Positions 1-7,980 of a stretch of DNA of 23,945 nt are shown here, one piece after another. The first letter of the stretch is position 1. Each line of letters begins with the position of its first letter. The translations under genes were made by a program, and so were the position numbers. This DNA comes from Sphaerochaeta sp. UBA5849 (GTDB lineage Bacteria > Spirochaetota > Spirochaetia > Sphaerochaetales > Sphaerochaetaceae): contig DJGJ01000013.1 in assembly GCA_002432715.1 (NCBI GenBank), positions 1 through 23,945 on the forward strand. Direction: 5' to 3'. The notes beneath the pieces are model-generated. The model was not told the origin of the DNA, did not search any database, and saw only the letters and a list, made by a program, of their open reading frames with translations.

Positions 1-22
1 TTTATATTTGCACAGCTCCTTA

Positions 23-1231
23 TTACTCCAGCTCTCGGAGTGAGGGCAACAGGAAAGCCAATAAAGCTACTAGCAACAGCAACACTCCCGACACAAAAAA
101 CCAACGGCTTACTCCGATTCCATCGGCAAGCAAGCCACTGAGCATAAGCCCAAGCGGCATTGCAAAGCCTTGTACGCTGCCGATGAGGGAGAATACCCGA
201 CCCAGGACTTGCGGCTGGATTTTCTCCTGGATCAACGCAGTCTGCACCCCGGCATAGAAAGGAGCTGCAAAACCCATAACCAAGCAACTGGCTGCGAATA
301 CCAAAAACCCGCTTGGAGGCAGCAAGCCGGAGACTACGAGAACAAGGCCCATGACAGCGATGGACGCGGCGATCAGAAGATTTCGCTTGCCCAACGTTCC
401 CAGAAGTCCCAATACCAAGCCTCCTGCAAGCATGCCCAAAGCAAAGGTGACCTCAATAAGGGAAACATGGAATGCAGTCCCCCCAAAGTGCTCCATGCTC
501 ATCAGCGGAAACAACGCGTTGATGGGCATGTAGATAAACGTGAAGAGGAAGCCGATCCAAAGCAGGGTGAAGAGACCTTTGTTAGCCTGCAGGGCTGCAA
601 AACCTTCTTTCATCTCCCTAATGAAGTGAAGTTCGGTCGTTTCATGCGGCCCTTGCAGCTTCGGAATACTCACCAAAGCCACAGTGATGCTTGCAACCAC
701 AGCCCCGGCGATGTCCAAGGCGATGACGGCTGTCAGATCCCAGACCATATACAGGAATGCTGCAAGTGCCGGACTGAGCAACAGGCTGACCGATTGGATC
801 GCCTGGCTGTACCCTGCACACTTGGCAAGCATGTCTTGGGGCACCAGAAGAGGTGTCACCGCCGAAAGTGTCGGGGTATGAAATGCCGTCCCCACACTCC
901 GTACAAAAAGAGTTGCCATCACCAGCCATACCGGCAGCGCCCCCGAGAGTGCCACAAAGGCGAGAATAGCGGCAGCAAGAGCAATAACCAAATCTGAGAG
1001 AATCATGATGTGTTTGCGGTTGCATCGATCGACCAGCACGCCGATGAAGGGCCCCAATACGGCATAGGGCAGAAAACCGACCAAGGAGGCAAGCGACAGG
1101 ACTAAAGCTGAGCCTGTAGTCTCGGTAAGGTAGAGAATGATTGCCATCTGCAGGATGGCACTGGTAATAAGTGAGACAGCCTGACCTGCCCAGATAGTGA
1201 AGAATTGCGTCTTCCAACGAAGTGTTTGCAT
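23..1231 (-). CDS. MFS transporter, DHA3 drug-efflux type
   Basis: This 402-residue protein is a major facilitator superfamily exporter of the drug:H+ antiporter-3 kind (relatives include the Mef macrolide pumps and EntS). It would sit in the inner membrane and export a small molecule using the proton gradient; the substrate cannot be told from sequence. It is hydrophobic throughout with about 12 predicted helices. The loop after helix 2 carries the MFS signature GVLVDRCNRK (about residues 64-73), and the N-terminal GQAVSLITSAI stretch resembles Mef-type pumps. The length is normal. The ATG at 1231 is preceded by AGGAGA at a good distance. It is transcribed away from the NlpC/P60 remnant and stands alone. 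I see no strong promoter in the 170 bases upstream. Family call is firm, substrate unknown. Confidence 0.85.
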   Translation of the reverse strand: MQTLRWKTQFFTIWAGQAVSLITSAILQMAIILYLTETTGSALVLSLASLVGFLPYAVLGPFIGVLVDRCNRKHIMILSDLVIALAAAILAFVALSGALPVWLVMATLFVRSVGTAFHTPTLSAVTPLLVPQDMLAKCAGYSQAIQSVSLLLSPALAAFLYMVWDLTAVIALDIAGAVVASITVALVSIPKLQGPHETTELHFIREMKEGFAALQANKGLFTLLWIGFLFTFIYMPINALFPLMSMEHFGGTAFHVSLIEVTFALGMLAGGLVLGLLGTLGKRNLLIAASIAVMGLVLVVSGLLPPSGFLVFAASCLVMGFAAPFYAGVQTALIQEKIQPQVLGRVFSLIGSVQGFAMPLGLMLSGLLADGIGVSRWFFVSGVLLLLVALLAFLLPSLRELE

Positions 1232-1402
1232 AGTGAATATCTCCTATAAAGTTCGAACACCGGATGCACAAAGACAGCCCTGCCACACATGGGCTGAGCT
1301 ATTGGTTACTTGCTTTGCTGTGTTACCAAGGTCGAACGATACCCTTCATAGAAGAAATCCCTTTGTACTCATAAGATTTCCAAAACCTATCAAAGGAGAA
1401 GC

Positions 1403-1788
1403 ATGTTGTCAACAATTCAAGCTTGCCTGCACAGGAAGACCAGTCATATCGGCATGAACCGAAAGCCAATACCGATTATTCCGGTTTGGTGATTAATATT
1501 TACCAAGAGGTTGGAGAACGGTATGGCCTGAAACTACCTTTCTCCGATACCACTTCAACAGAGCTTTTTGCCTTTTATACAAAACCAGTACAGACACCAT
1601 TGTGTGGTGATATCATTTTCATGGGTGAGGAGCAGGATATCACCCATGTAGCCATCTTTCATCGATTTTTCGATGCAGAGATTGAATTTTTGGATGCGTA
1701 CTCAGTTACCGGTAGCGTGGAAATCCGCATGTATCCTGCTTCCAGTCCCAAAATCAAAGGCTTCGGACGGATGCTGGTACAACCATAA
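1403..1788 (+). pseudogene. Decayed NlpC/P60 cysteine peptidase
   Basis: The reading frame ending at 1788 encodes about 121 residues that follow the NlpC/P60 cell-wall peptidase pattern: TDYSGLV (normally DCSGLV), then CGDIIF, then ITHVAIF with the catalytic His. The nucleophile Cys is replaced by Tyr (TAT instead of TGT/TGC). The part before the active-site motif, usually 20-40 residues, is missing or unrecognisable. The only well-placed ribosome site, AAAGGAG at 1393-1399, leads to an ATG at 1403 in a different frame, which stops after 29 codons. The correct frame has only a TTG at 1423 without a ribosome site. Motif loss, frame conflict and shortness together suggest a dead gene. A catalytically inactive but expressed protein is the less likely alternative. 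Confidence 0.6.
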
Positions 1789-1876
1789 TTGGAATTCAGA
1801 ACACAATTTCCTCTGTAAATTAAGCCAAGTTAGTAAAGATATCGTGCTTAATATCGCTTAAATAATAAACATTTTC

Positions 1877-1905
1877 TTGCACATTGAAAATAGCAGGCCT
1901 ATAAT
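1877..1905 (+). promoter_or_regulatory. Sigma-70 promoter of the ugp-type operon
   Basis: TTGCAC at 1877-1882 and a perfect TATAAT at 1900-1905 are separated by exactly 17 bases. Transcription would start near 1912 and give a leader of about 175 nt before ugpA. Confidence 0.75.
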
Positions 1906-1913
1906 GATGGTCT

Positions 1914-1925
1914 GAGAACGTTTTC
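1914..1925. promoter_or_regulatory. Probable LacI-family operator
   Basis: GAGAACGTTTTC is a near-perfect dyad (5 of 6 paired positions) with the central CG step typical of LacI/GalR-family operators. It lies directly after the -10 box, over the expected transcription start, where a bound repressor would block initiation. No LacI-family regulator is encoded in this window, so it would act from elsewhere. Confidence 0.5.
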
Positions 1926-2086
1926 TGTTACCGTTGATTTTTTACAACCAGAGTGAAAAGACCTTGCAATTCCATCAAACAGGAGAGCTAAGCGATAGTC
2001 CTCCAGTACTGATCAGAAGTGACAGGCAAGTTAGTACGCGTCCCTTTGGTTTTATGTTGAATACCTTGATACACGTGGAGCATGCG

Positions 2087-2995
2087 ATGAAAGATTCAGT
2101 TAAAACGAATATTCCGACATTGAGGAAGAAAAAATTCCTCTCGCTATCTGAACCCTACCTGTTTTTACTCCCGGCCCTGATCATCTTCGGTTTGTTCCTC
2201 TACTATCCATTTCTCCGTACCATATTCTTGAGCATGTTCCTCACCAACAAAACCGGCAAGGCAAAAATATTCGTTGCATTTACCAGCAATGACAATTATC
2301 TCACGCTGTTCAAAGACCCTTCTTTCTGGTCGAGTGTGGCGGTAACCTTCAAGTTTGTCATAGCCGTTGCATTGGGCGGCCTTCTCGTCGGCTTGACGTC
2401 CAGCCTGCTTACCGAGAAGAAGTATCGTGGCTCTGGCTTTTCTGCTGCTGTATATGCAATGCCAATCGCCATTGCATCGGCTGCAGCCTCAATGGCATTC
2501 AAGATGATACTGCACCCCACCAACGGACTATTGAACCAATTGATGGGCACACAAATCAACTTTACCGGCGATTCCCGCTATGCCCTTGCATCGGTTGTAG
2601 GCCTGACCATCTGGCTTACCAGCGGGATCAACTTCATATTCATCAGCGCAGGCCTCAGGAACGTACCCGGGGAGCTGTATGACAGTGCCTCTGTCGATGG
2701 TGCCGGGTATTGGAGAAAAGTGTTCTCTGTCACCCTCCCTTCCATCTCCCCAACGCTGTTCTTCCAGATAATCATCAATATTATCGGGGCTTTCCAATCT
2801 TTCAGCCAGATCAAGCTGCTGACCGAGGGAGGCCCTGGCGATGCGACCAACGTCATGGTGTGGTCGATTTACAAGGATGCATTCCGAAATTTCAGGTTTG
2901 GTGCGGCCGCCGCCAGATCGGTCATTCTTTTCTTGATCGTGATGGTCATCACCATCATCCAGTTCAGATTTGAAAAGAAAGGAGTGAACTACTGA
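2087..2995 (+). CDS. ugpA: ABC sugar/glycerol-3-phosphate transporter permease (UgpA-like)
   Basis: First inner-membrane subunit of a binding-protein-dependent importer of the carbohydrate uptake-1 (MalF/UgpA) family, 302 residues with about six membrane helices. The loop that docks on the ATPase (EAA loop) is visible at about residues 198-221, reading YDSASVDGAGYWRKVF then LPSISP. I chose the ATG at 2087 because GTGGAG lies six bases upstream and the product then matches the usual 290-310 residues. The frame extends further upstream (from 1934), but that extension is not hydrophobic and has no ribosome site. The stop overlaps the next start by one base (TGATG), so translation is probably coupled to ugpE. 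The Ugp assignment rests mainly on the neighbouring binding protein; another sugar is possible. Confidence 0.8.
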   Translation: MKDSVKTNIPTLRKKKFLSLSEPYLFLLPALIIFGLFLYYPFLRTIFLSMFLTNKTGKAKIFVAFTSNDNYLTLFKDPSFWSSVAVTFKFVIAVALGGLLVGLTSSLLTEKKYRGSGFSAAVYAMPIAIASAAASMAFKMILHPTNGLLNQLMGTQINFTGDSRYALASVVGLTIWLTSGINFIFISAGLRNVPGELYDSASVDGAGYWRKVFSVTLPSISPTLFFQIIINIIGAFQSFSQIKLLTEGGPGDATNVMVWSIYKDAFRNFRFGAAAARSVILFLIVMVITIIQFRFEKKGVNY

Positions 2996-3834
2996 TGCGC
3001 ATAGCCACCCGACAAAGACGACTACTACAAAATACAGGACGCTTTCTTCTGAACATCCCTTTGATGTTGGTGATTCTCGTACCCTTGCTCTACACCATAT
3101 CCATATCGGTCATGCCACCCGATGAGATCTATGGCAATCACCTGATACCTACATCGGTCAAGTTCACCAACTATATCCAGGCGTTCACCAATCCGTACTA
3201 CAACTTCCCCCGCATGATTCTCAACTCGTTCATCGTATCGACGACGGTGATGCTCGGACAGATGGTCACCTGTTCCTTGGCCGCCTTCGCTTTCTCCTTC
3301 CTCCAGTTCAAGGGGAAGAAGATTTTATTCATTGCCGTACTTGCAACCATGATGGTCCCCGGAGAAGTGACGATCATCGCCAACTACCTGACCATGGCAC
3401 AGTGGGGGTGGCTGGACTCCTACCGGGCTTTGATATTCCCTTTCCTTACCAGCGCCATGGGGATTTTCCTGCTCAGGCAGTACTACCTGACATTCGCGAA
3501 AGAGCTCTATGAAGCCGCCAAGCTGGATGGTTGCTCAAACCTCCGATTCCTGACAAGCATCGTCGTCCCGCTCTCCCGCCCCGCCCTCGGAGCCTTGGGA
3601 GCCTATGTATTCTTGAATACGTGGAACCAATATATGTGGCCGCTGTTGGTGACCAATTCCCGGGAGTTCCGCACGGTGCAAATCGGCATCTCGATGCTTT
3701 ACGACATCGATGCTGTTTCCCTGGGCCTGATGATGGCCGGTGTTGTCATTGTCATCGTACCGTCGCTGAGCATTTTCGTCTTCATGAACAAGCAGCTGAT
3801 CAACGGCTTGATGGCTGGTGCTGTGAAGGGATGA
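2995..3834 (+). CDS. ugpE: ABC sugar/glycerol-3-phosphate transporter permease (UgpE-like)
   Basis: Second permease subunit, MalG/UgpE family, 279 residues with about six membrane helices. The EAA loop at about residues 172-196 is textbook: YEAAKLDGCSNLRF followed by VVPLSRP. The stretch NTWNQYMWPLL just after it closely resembles E. coli UgpE (NQYLWPLL). The start at 2995 has AAAGGAG upstream, inside the end of ugpA. It would pair with the UgpA-like protein to form the membrane channel. No ATP-binding subunit is present in the operon, so a shared UgpC/MsmK-type ATPase elsewhere must energise it. Confidence 0.82.
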   Translation: MRIATRQRRLLQNTGRFLLNIPLMLVILVPLLYTISISVMPPDEIYGNHLIPTSVKFTNYIQAFTNPYYNFPRMILNSFIVSTTVMLGQMVTCSLAAFAFSFLQFKGKKILFIAVLATMMVPGEVTIIANYLTMAQWGWLDSYRALIFPFLTSAMGIFLLRQYYLTFAKELYEAAKLDGCSNLRFLTSIVVPLSRPALGALGAYVFLNTWNQYMWPLLVTNSREFRTVQIGISMLYDIDAVSLGLMMAGVVIVIVPSLSIFVFMNKQLINGLMAGAVKG

Positions 3835-3916
3835 TTGAAGGTTTTCGTCCCTGAATATAGGTGTTTCTGGAATGGCTGATTCATTCCATGGTATTTCAAT
3901 AAAAGGAGAAAAGGAA

Positions 3917-5266
3917 ATGAAGAAAACGTTGTGTTTGATTCTCGTCGGTCTCTTGATTGCAGGTTCCCTCTTCGCAGGCGGAGCCTCGGAAGCAACCAAG
4001 GCAGCTCCTGCCAAACCAGCAGGACCGGTGGAAATCACATTCTGGCACGCAATGGGAGGAGTGAACGGTGAAGCACTCGCATCGATGGTCGATGAGTTCA
4101 ACAAGCAGAATGAAGGGAAAATCAAAGTAAAGTATGAGTTCCAGGGCAACTATGACGATGAATTCGCCAAGATCCAGGCTTCCGGCGGAAACTATCCCTG
4201 CGACATCATCCAAGTGTACGATATCGGTACCCGGTACATGATCGACTCCGGCTGGATTCTTCCTGTACAAGAGTACATTGAAAAAGACAAGTACGATATC
4301 AGCCAGATCGAGCCGAATATCGCTGCTTACTACACCGTTGACAACACCCTGTATTCCATGCCGTTCAACAGCTCCACCCCGCTCTTGTATTACAACAAGA
4401 CCGCCTTCGAAGAGGCTGGAATCACCAAGGTTCCCACCTGTTTCGAGGACATCTATGAGATCGCCGAGAAGCTGAAGATCGTCAATCCCGATGGAACGGT
4501 CAAGCGCTATGGCTACGGCATGGGCAACTACGGCTGGTTCTTTGAACAATGGATCGGCAAGATGGGTCTGCATTATGTGAACAACAACAATGGTCGTGGT
4601 AAAGACTACGCCACCGCAGTCGAATTCGACACCAACGGCGGCGGTCTGCAGATCATAAAAGTTTGGGACAAAATCCTCAAGGAAGGAATCTCCCCGTACC
4701 TCAACATGGGCAATGATGATGCCAAGGCAGCCTTCATTTCCGGTAATGTGTGCATGATTCCCGAATCCACTGCAGCACTCAAGTCCCTGCTTCTGAACGT
4801 CGGTGACAAGTTTGAGATCGGCGTTGCCTACTTTCCGTCCATCAACCGCAATGACGTCGGTGGTGTATCGGTCGGCGGCGGAAGCTTGTGGATGATGGAT
4901 ACCGGCAAGCAGGAGCGAGAGGATGCAACCTGGGAATTCCTGAAGTTCATGGTCTCTCCCGAGATGCAGGCGTTCTGGAATGCCAAGACCGGTTACTTCC
5001 CCGTAACCGTTGCTGCAGCCCAGACCGCAACCTTCAAGGAAAACATCGCAAAGTATCCTCAGTTCCAGGTAGCCATCGACCAGCTGCATAGCTCTGCTCC
5101 GCAGTATGCCGGTGCCCTGCTGAGCGTGTTCTCCGAAGCCCGCCAGATTGTACAGAACTACATTGCCCGACTTGCAAACAATGAATTGGATCCACAAGCC
5201 ACACTCAACGGAATGGCCAAGGACATCAACAAGGCAATCGAAACCTATAACCTGGTCAACTACTAA
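3917..5266 (+). CDS. ugpB: ABC substrate-binding protein, UgpB-like
   Basis: Extracytoplasmic solute-binding protein of 449 residues. A signal peptide of about 20 residues ends in SLFA|GG; there is no lipobox Cys, so it should be released to the periplasm rather than lipid-anchored. Similarity to E. coli UgpB is seen along the chain: ITFWHAMGG near the N-terminus, DIIQVYDIGT, MPFNSSTPLLYYNK, GGGSLWMMDTGK and KTGYFPVT. This suggests sn-glycerol-3-phosphate or a glycerophosphodiester as ligand, though close homologues can bind other polyols or sugars. The ATG at 3917 was chosen over an upstream in-frame start because AAGGA precedes it and the signal peptide begins there. It is the last gene of the operon, 82 bases after ugpE, and is closed by a strong terminator. 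Confidence 0.85.
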   Translation: MKKTLCLILVGLLIAGSLFAGGASEATKAAPAKPAGPVEITFWHAMGGVNGEALASMVDEFNKQNEGKIKVKYEFQGNYDDEFAKIQASGGNYPCDIIQVYDIGTRYMIDSGWILPVQEYIEKDKYDISQIEPNIAAYYTVDNTLYSMPFNSSTPLLYYNKTAFEEAGITKVPTCFEDIYEIAEKLKIVNPDGTVKRYGYGMGNYGWFFEQWIGKMGLHYVNNNNGRGKDYATAVEFDTNGGGLQIIKVWDKILKEGISPYLNMGNDDAKAAFISGNVCMIPESTAALKSLLLNVGDKFEIGVAYFPSINRNDVGGVSVGGGSLWMMDTGKQEREDATWEFLKFMVSPEMQAFWNAKTGYFPVTVAAAQTATFKENIAKYPQFQVAIDQLHSSAPQYAGALLSVFSEARQIVQNYIARLANNELDPQATLNGMAKDINKAIETYNLVNY

Positions 5267-5295
5267 ACCCAGTAGAGTTTGGTGATCGAAACACG

Positions 5296-5333
5296 GAGGA
5301 CTGTTGTAACAGCACAACAGTCCTCTTTATTTT
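5296..5333 (+). terminator. Rho-independent terminator after ugpB
   Basis: A perfect 12-bp stem (GAGGACTGTTGT at 5296-5307 pairing with 5314-5325) closes a six-base loop and is followed by TTTATTTT. It lacks a T-run on the other strand, so it serves ugpB rather than the convergent lipoprotein gene. Confidence 0.9.
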
Positions 5334-5347
5334 CTGTCCGAAATCGT

Positions 5348-5992
5348 TTAGTTGTACGTTCCCGTAAGGGTGAATGTCCCGTTGGGAAGGATATATTCCA
5401 AGGACATTGTCTCATCATTGAACACAGCCCAAGTAAAGAGTCCTCCTACCTTGCCTCGTGCGTTGATCTTCTTGCCCAGGACTTCCTTGAGCGTCCAGTT
5501 CATCGAAATCTCAGCACCAAGCAATGAGCCATCAATCGTTCCGTTTGCCTGAAGCACTGCTACCACCTGCTTAGCCTCATCGACAACCTGGATTACACTA
5601 TGGTTGGAACCTGAAATCGCACCGGAAACCGGATCGAGATTGTAGTTGGTCACATTGTTCATGATGACATTCTTGCCATTGAGCAAAGGCCAATCGGATT
5701 TGATGGTTCCACCATACGGCCCGTAGGCAAAGCTTTGCAAGGTCTCCTCAACGGTCTTGTAATGGTTGCTGTTGCCTTTGTGCTCGGTTGCCACACTGCC
5801 CAGTTGCTGATAGACATTCACTGTCGCAGTAAAACTTGCAGGAGCGCCGCTTTTTTCAACCTTGCGTGATGCATCTTCAGTACTTGCTGACATGCTGCGG
5901 GAGAGCGCACTACTATCCATGGACATATCACAGCTGATAAGCATGCCGAGCAATGCTACAACAAGTCCGAAACGAAGAAGATTTCTTTTCAT
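5348..5992 (-). CDS. Orphan lipoprotein of unknown function
   Basis: A 214-residue predicted lipoprotein. The N-terminus MKRNLLRF, a hydrophobic core and the lipobox LISC (Cys at about residue 21) mark signal peptidase II processing and lipid anchoring. The mature part starts with a Ser-rich, acidic linker and then is rich in Gly, Asn, Thr and alternating hydrophobic residues, as in a beta-sandwich or small barrel. I recognise no family. I chose the ATG at 5992 because an AGGTGTGA sequence lies upstream and the signal peptide begins there; a longer frame reaches 6091 but its extra 33 residues look non-coding. A possible promoter is TTGACA (minus strand, 6055-6060) with GACTAT 19 bases on, which is a poor spacing. 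It converges on ugpB and diverges from the diguanylate cyclase. Confidence 0.75.
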   Translation of the reverse strand: MKRNLLRFGLVVALLGMLISCDMSMDSSALSRSMSASTEDASRKVEKSGAPASFTATVNVYQQLGSVATEHKGNSNHYKTVEETLQSFAYGPYGGTIKSDWPLLNGKNVIMNNVTNYNLDPVSGAISGSNHSVIQVVDEAKQVVAVLQANGTIDGSLLGAEISMNWTLKEVLGKKINARGKVGGLFTWAVFNDETMSLEYILPNGTFTLTGTYN

Positions 5993-6185
5993 GTTTGAGT
6001 CACACCTTTTATTGATACAATATGAGAGAATAGTCGCACGACATGCATCATCTTTGTCAATAAAAATCGTACAATCCAATACATTCCTCATATGTGACAG
6101 ATTTCTGGCAATGTGTTAAGACATGATTTGACTTCAAGTTCTTACCTGCTTCTTACAAAAATTGAGCCGATACAACAGTTTTCAG

Positions 6186-6214
6186 ATGACAAACAGGGAT
6201 CCCTACGGTATAAG
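6186..6214 (+). promoter_or_regulatory. Promoter of diguanylate cyclase 1
   Basis: ATGACA at 6186-6191 and TATAAG at 6209-6214 are 17 bases apart; transcription would start near 6221. The flanks (GATGACAAA, then TACGGTATAAGTATGG) are almost the same as in the promoter of the second cyclase gene at 20441-20469. Confidence 0.65.
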
Positions 6215-6283
6215 TATGGACAAGGTGAATGCCGAGTTTTTGTCATTCTTGGAAAATCGGCAGCCGTTCGAAGAAGGTGCGAA

Positions 6284-7438
6284 ATGCAAACGAAGACGTG
6301 GAAGCGCAATCTCTTTTTGGTGCTCTTGCTTGCCGTAGGACTTTGCGTTTCCATGCCAGTCCGCTTCCTGTACAACAGAAACAAGACGTTGCTGCTTACC
6401 CAAACACAGGAGAAAGCACTCAATATCGCCAGTACCGTGGCGGCCTTCCTCTCCTACGACATTGAACGCTATCGCCCGATCTCGGAAGCAGAATCGCTGA
6501 CGACCGGCAGCAAGCTGGAACAGGACTACCAAAAGCTTAATGCAGTCCTGCGCGAGATCAAATCCAAAAGCGACGCCACCTTCATCTACACCAGCAAGTA
6601 TCTGGATGACGAAACCAGCGTATTCGTCCTTGACGGGGAGGAAATTGGCACAGTGCTCTTCTCCCCCTTCGGCAGCCGGGATGCCATGGATGAGCATGAA
6701 CTGCGCACGCTCAAAAATGGTGAAACAACGGTAACCGACTTGGGTGAGGACAGTGTCTGGGGCACCTATCTTTCTGCGTACGCCCCCATCATCGATCAGC
6801 GTGACCAGCACATTGTAGGTTTGGTTGGCGTCGACTACTCAAAGGACTTCCTCAAAGAGCAATATTCGAATTTTGCTTGGGTGCTGAATACCACGTCCGC
6901 CCTGTTCACCCTGGCGCTCACCTTCGCTCTCTATATTCTCATTGTCACCATCCATGACCGCAGCGGCATCGATGACCTGACCAAATTGGGAAACAAGCGG
7001 GCGTTCATAAAAACCTTGAGAATAGTCCAGTACGAAGCGAAGAAACGAAACCAGAATTTTGTACTCTGCCTTCTGGATGTCGATGAATTTAAAACCATCA
7101 ATGACACCTATGGACATCCTGTCGGCGATATCGTACTGAAACACTTTGGACGGGCGCTGGTCAAAGCTGCAAACACTTCCAAGGTATGTTTCCGGTATGG
7201 TGGTGATGAGTTTGCCGTCATTCTCACTGCCACCACCTTGCTGCAGGCACAGGCGATGAAGGAAACCATCCAGGAAGAGATAGCAAGCATCACAATACCC
7301 GAACTCAAAGGCAGAGTCTTGTCGGCAAGCATCGGCATGGCAGAGTGGTTCCCCGGTATCACGGTGGAAACACTGATCGACCTGTCAGACAAGGACTTGT
7401 ATATACAGAAGGAGATACGCAAAAAGGAAGTGCACTGA
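6284..7438 (+). CDS. Membrane diguanylate cyclase with periplasmic sensor domain (1)
   Basis: A 384-residue GGDEF protein that would make cyclic di-GMP from two GTP. A membrane helix lies at about residues 9-29, then a periplasmic region of about 170 residues, Cache-like by its pattern (FIYTSKYLDDE, SAYAPIID, GLVGVDYS). A second helix lies at 199-223 and a cytoplasmic GGDEF domain follows. Catalytic features are intact: DDLTKLGNKRAF, LLDVDEFKTINDTYGHPVGD and GGDEF at 306-310. The inhibitory RxxD site normally found five residues before GGDEF is absent, so feedback inhibition through that site is unlikely. The ATG at 6284 has GAAGAAGG upstream; the frame is open further upstream, but the promoter lies inside that stretch. 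It is a paralogue of the gene at 20527. The periplasmic ligand is unknown. Confidence 0.88.
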   Translation: MQTKTWKRNLFLVLLLAVGLCVSMPVRFLYNRNKTLLLTQTQEKALNIASTVAAFLSYDIERYRPISEAESLTTGSKLEQDYQKLNAVLREIKSKSDATFIYTSKYLDDETSVFVLDGEEIGTVLFSPFGSRDAMDEHELRTLKNGETTVTDLGEDSVWGTYLSAYAPIIDQRDQHIVGLVGVDYSKDFLKEQYSNFAWVLNTTSALFTLALTFALYILIVTIHDRSGIDDLTKLGNKRAFIKTLRIVQYEAKKRNQNFVLCLLDVDEFKTINDTYGHPVGDIVLKHFGRALVKAANTSKVCFRYGGDEFAVILTATTLLQAQAMKETIQEEIASITIPELKGRVLSASIGMAEWFPGITVETLIDLSDKDLYIQKEIRKKEVH

Positions 7439-7542
7439 CACGCCTTCTTGTCACAGAGTTTAAAACGCAAAATATCTCTAATTCGTCCACTTCCCCTTTT
7501 CTTTCGTGAATTGCATCAAGTGCGACCGCTCGGGCATCGTCT

Positions 7543-7872
7543 TCAGCCCTGCTTCTTTTTCCGCGAGCGTTTGACAGGGATGGGAATCAGGGGCTCTGAG
7601 AGAGCGATCACCTGCTCGAGCAGATCCCTGTCCTCTACGTCGACAATGTAATGCTCCTTGGCACCTTGATACGGGAAGCCTTTCTCCGCCTCTGCAAGTA
7701 CGTCTTTCAGGATTTCCAGCTGCTTTGCATACACGGTGTTGTTGCATACCAAAAAGAGCGGCTTGCGATGGATATAGAGCATGTACGATCCGAACATTTT
7801 CCTATAGAGCGGTTGCCAGCTCTCATCAATCTGGCTTACAACAAATTCTATAAAATCCTCAGTGGTTGCCAT
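7543..7872 (-). CDS. TfoX N-terminal domain protein
   Basis: A 109-residue protein that is essentially one TfoX-N domain. The characteristic segment RKMFGSYMLYIHRKPLFLV, followed by VYAKQ and a PYQG turn, fits the family pattern (MFGGYGLY...DG..FALV). TfoX is the competence regulator of gamma-proteobacteria, but stand-alone N-domain proteins are widespread and mostly uncharacterised, so competence should not be inferred here. The basic C-terminal tail (KRSRKKKQ) could contact nucleic acid. I chose the ATG at 7872 (MATTEDF) with GGTGA upstream; a longer frame to 7974 adds Cys-rich residues that overlap the divergent promoter region. It converges with the cyclase gene. Confidence 0.75.
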   Translation of the reverse strand: MATTEDFIEFVVSQIDESWQPLYRKMFGSYMLYIHRKPLFLVCNNTVYAKQLEILKDVLAEAEKGFPYQGAKEHYIVDVEDRDLLEQVIALSEPLIPIPVKRSRKKKQG

Positions 7873-7909
7873 AGTTATCACCCTACTGCCTGCTGTACCG
7901 GCTGTCCAG

Positions 7910-7933
7910 TCACAGCATGCCCTGTGATTGACA
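7910..7933 (+). promoter_or_regulatory. Dyad abutting a -35 box
   Basis: A perfect 6-bp inverted repeat, TCACAG (7910-7915) with CTGTGA (7922-7927), touches a consensus TTGACA at 7928-7933. The best -10 at 17 bases, TACATG (7951-7956), is weak, which fits a promoter needing an activator. The arm order is opposite to a CRP site (TGTGA-N6-TCACA). It would serve the secreted protein gene at 7981. Confidence 0.4.
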
Positions 7934-7980
7934 ATTCCCTGTTTGTACCATACATGATACACACAAGGAGACATACGTGC

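Noticed and set aside
170..997. Plus-strand open frame of 275 codons opposite the MFS gene
   Set aside because: Its His/Lys/Gln-rich composition is what an antisense of a membrane protein gives; no start signal or motif is seen.
1934..2086. N-terminal extension of the UgpA-like permease
   Set aside because: The extra 51 residues are not hydrophobic, begin right at the transcription start and lack a ribosome site; the start at 2087 fits better.
3896..5317. Long minus-strand open frame of 473 codons opposite ugpB
   Set aside because: It is antisense to a gene with a clear signal peptide and UgpB motifs, has no ribosome site and reads as low-complexity Val/Asp/Cys sequence.
5267..5347. Bidirectional terminator between ugpB and the lipoprotein gene
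   Set aside because: The hairpin has a T-run only on the plus strand.
7543..7872. Evidence for natural competence from a TfoX-like protein
   Set aside because: Only the N-terminal domain is present; stand-alone forms are common in organisms without known competence.
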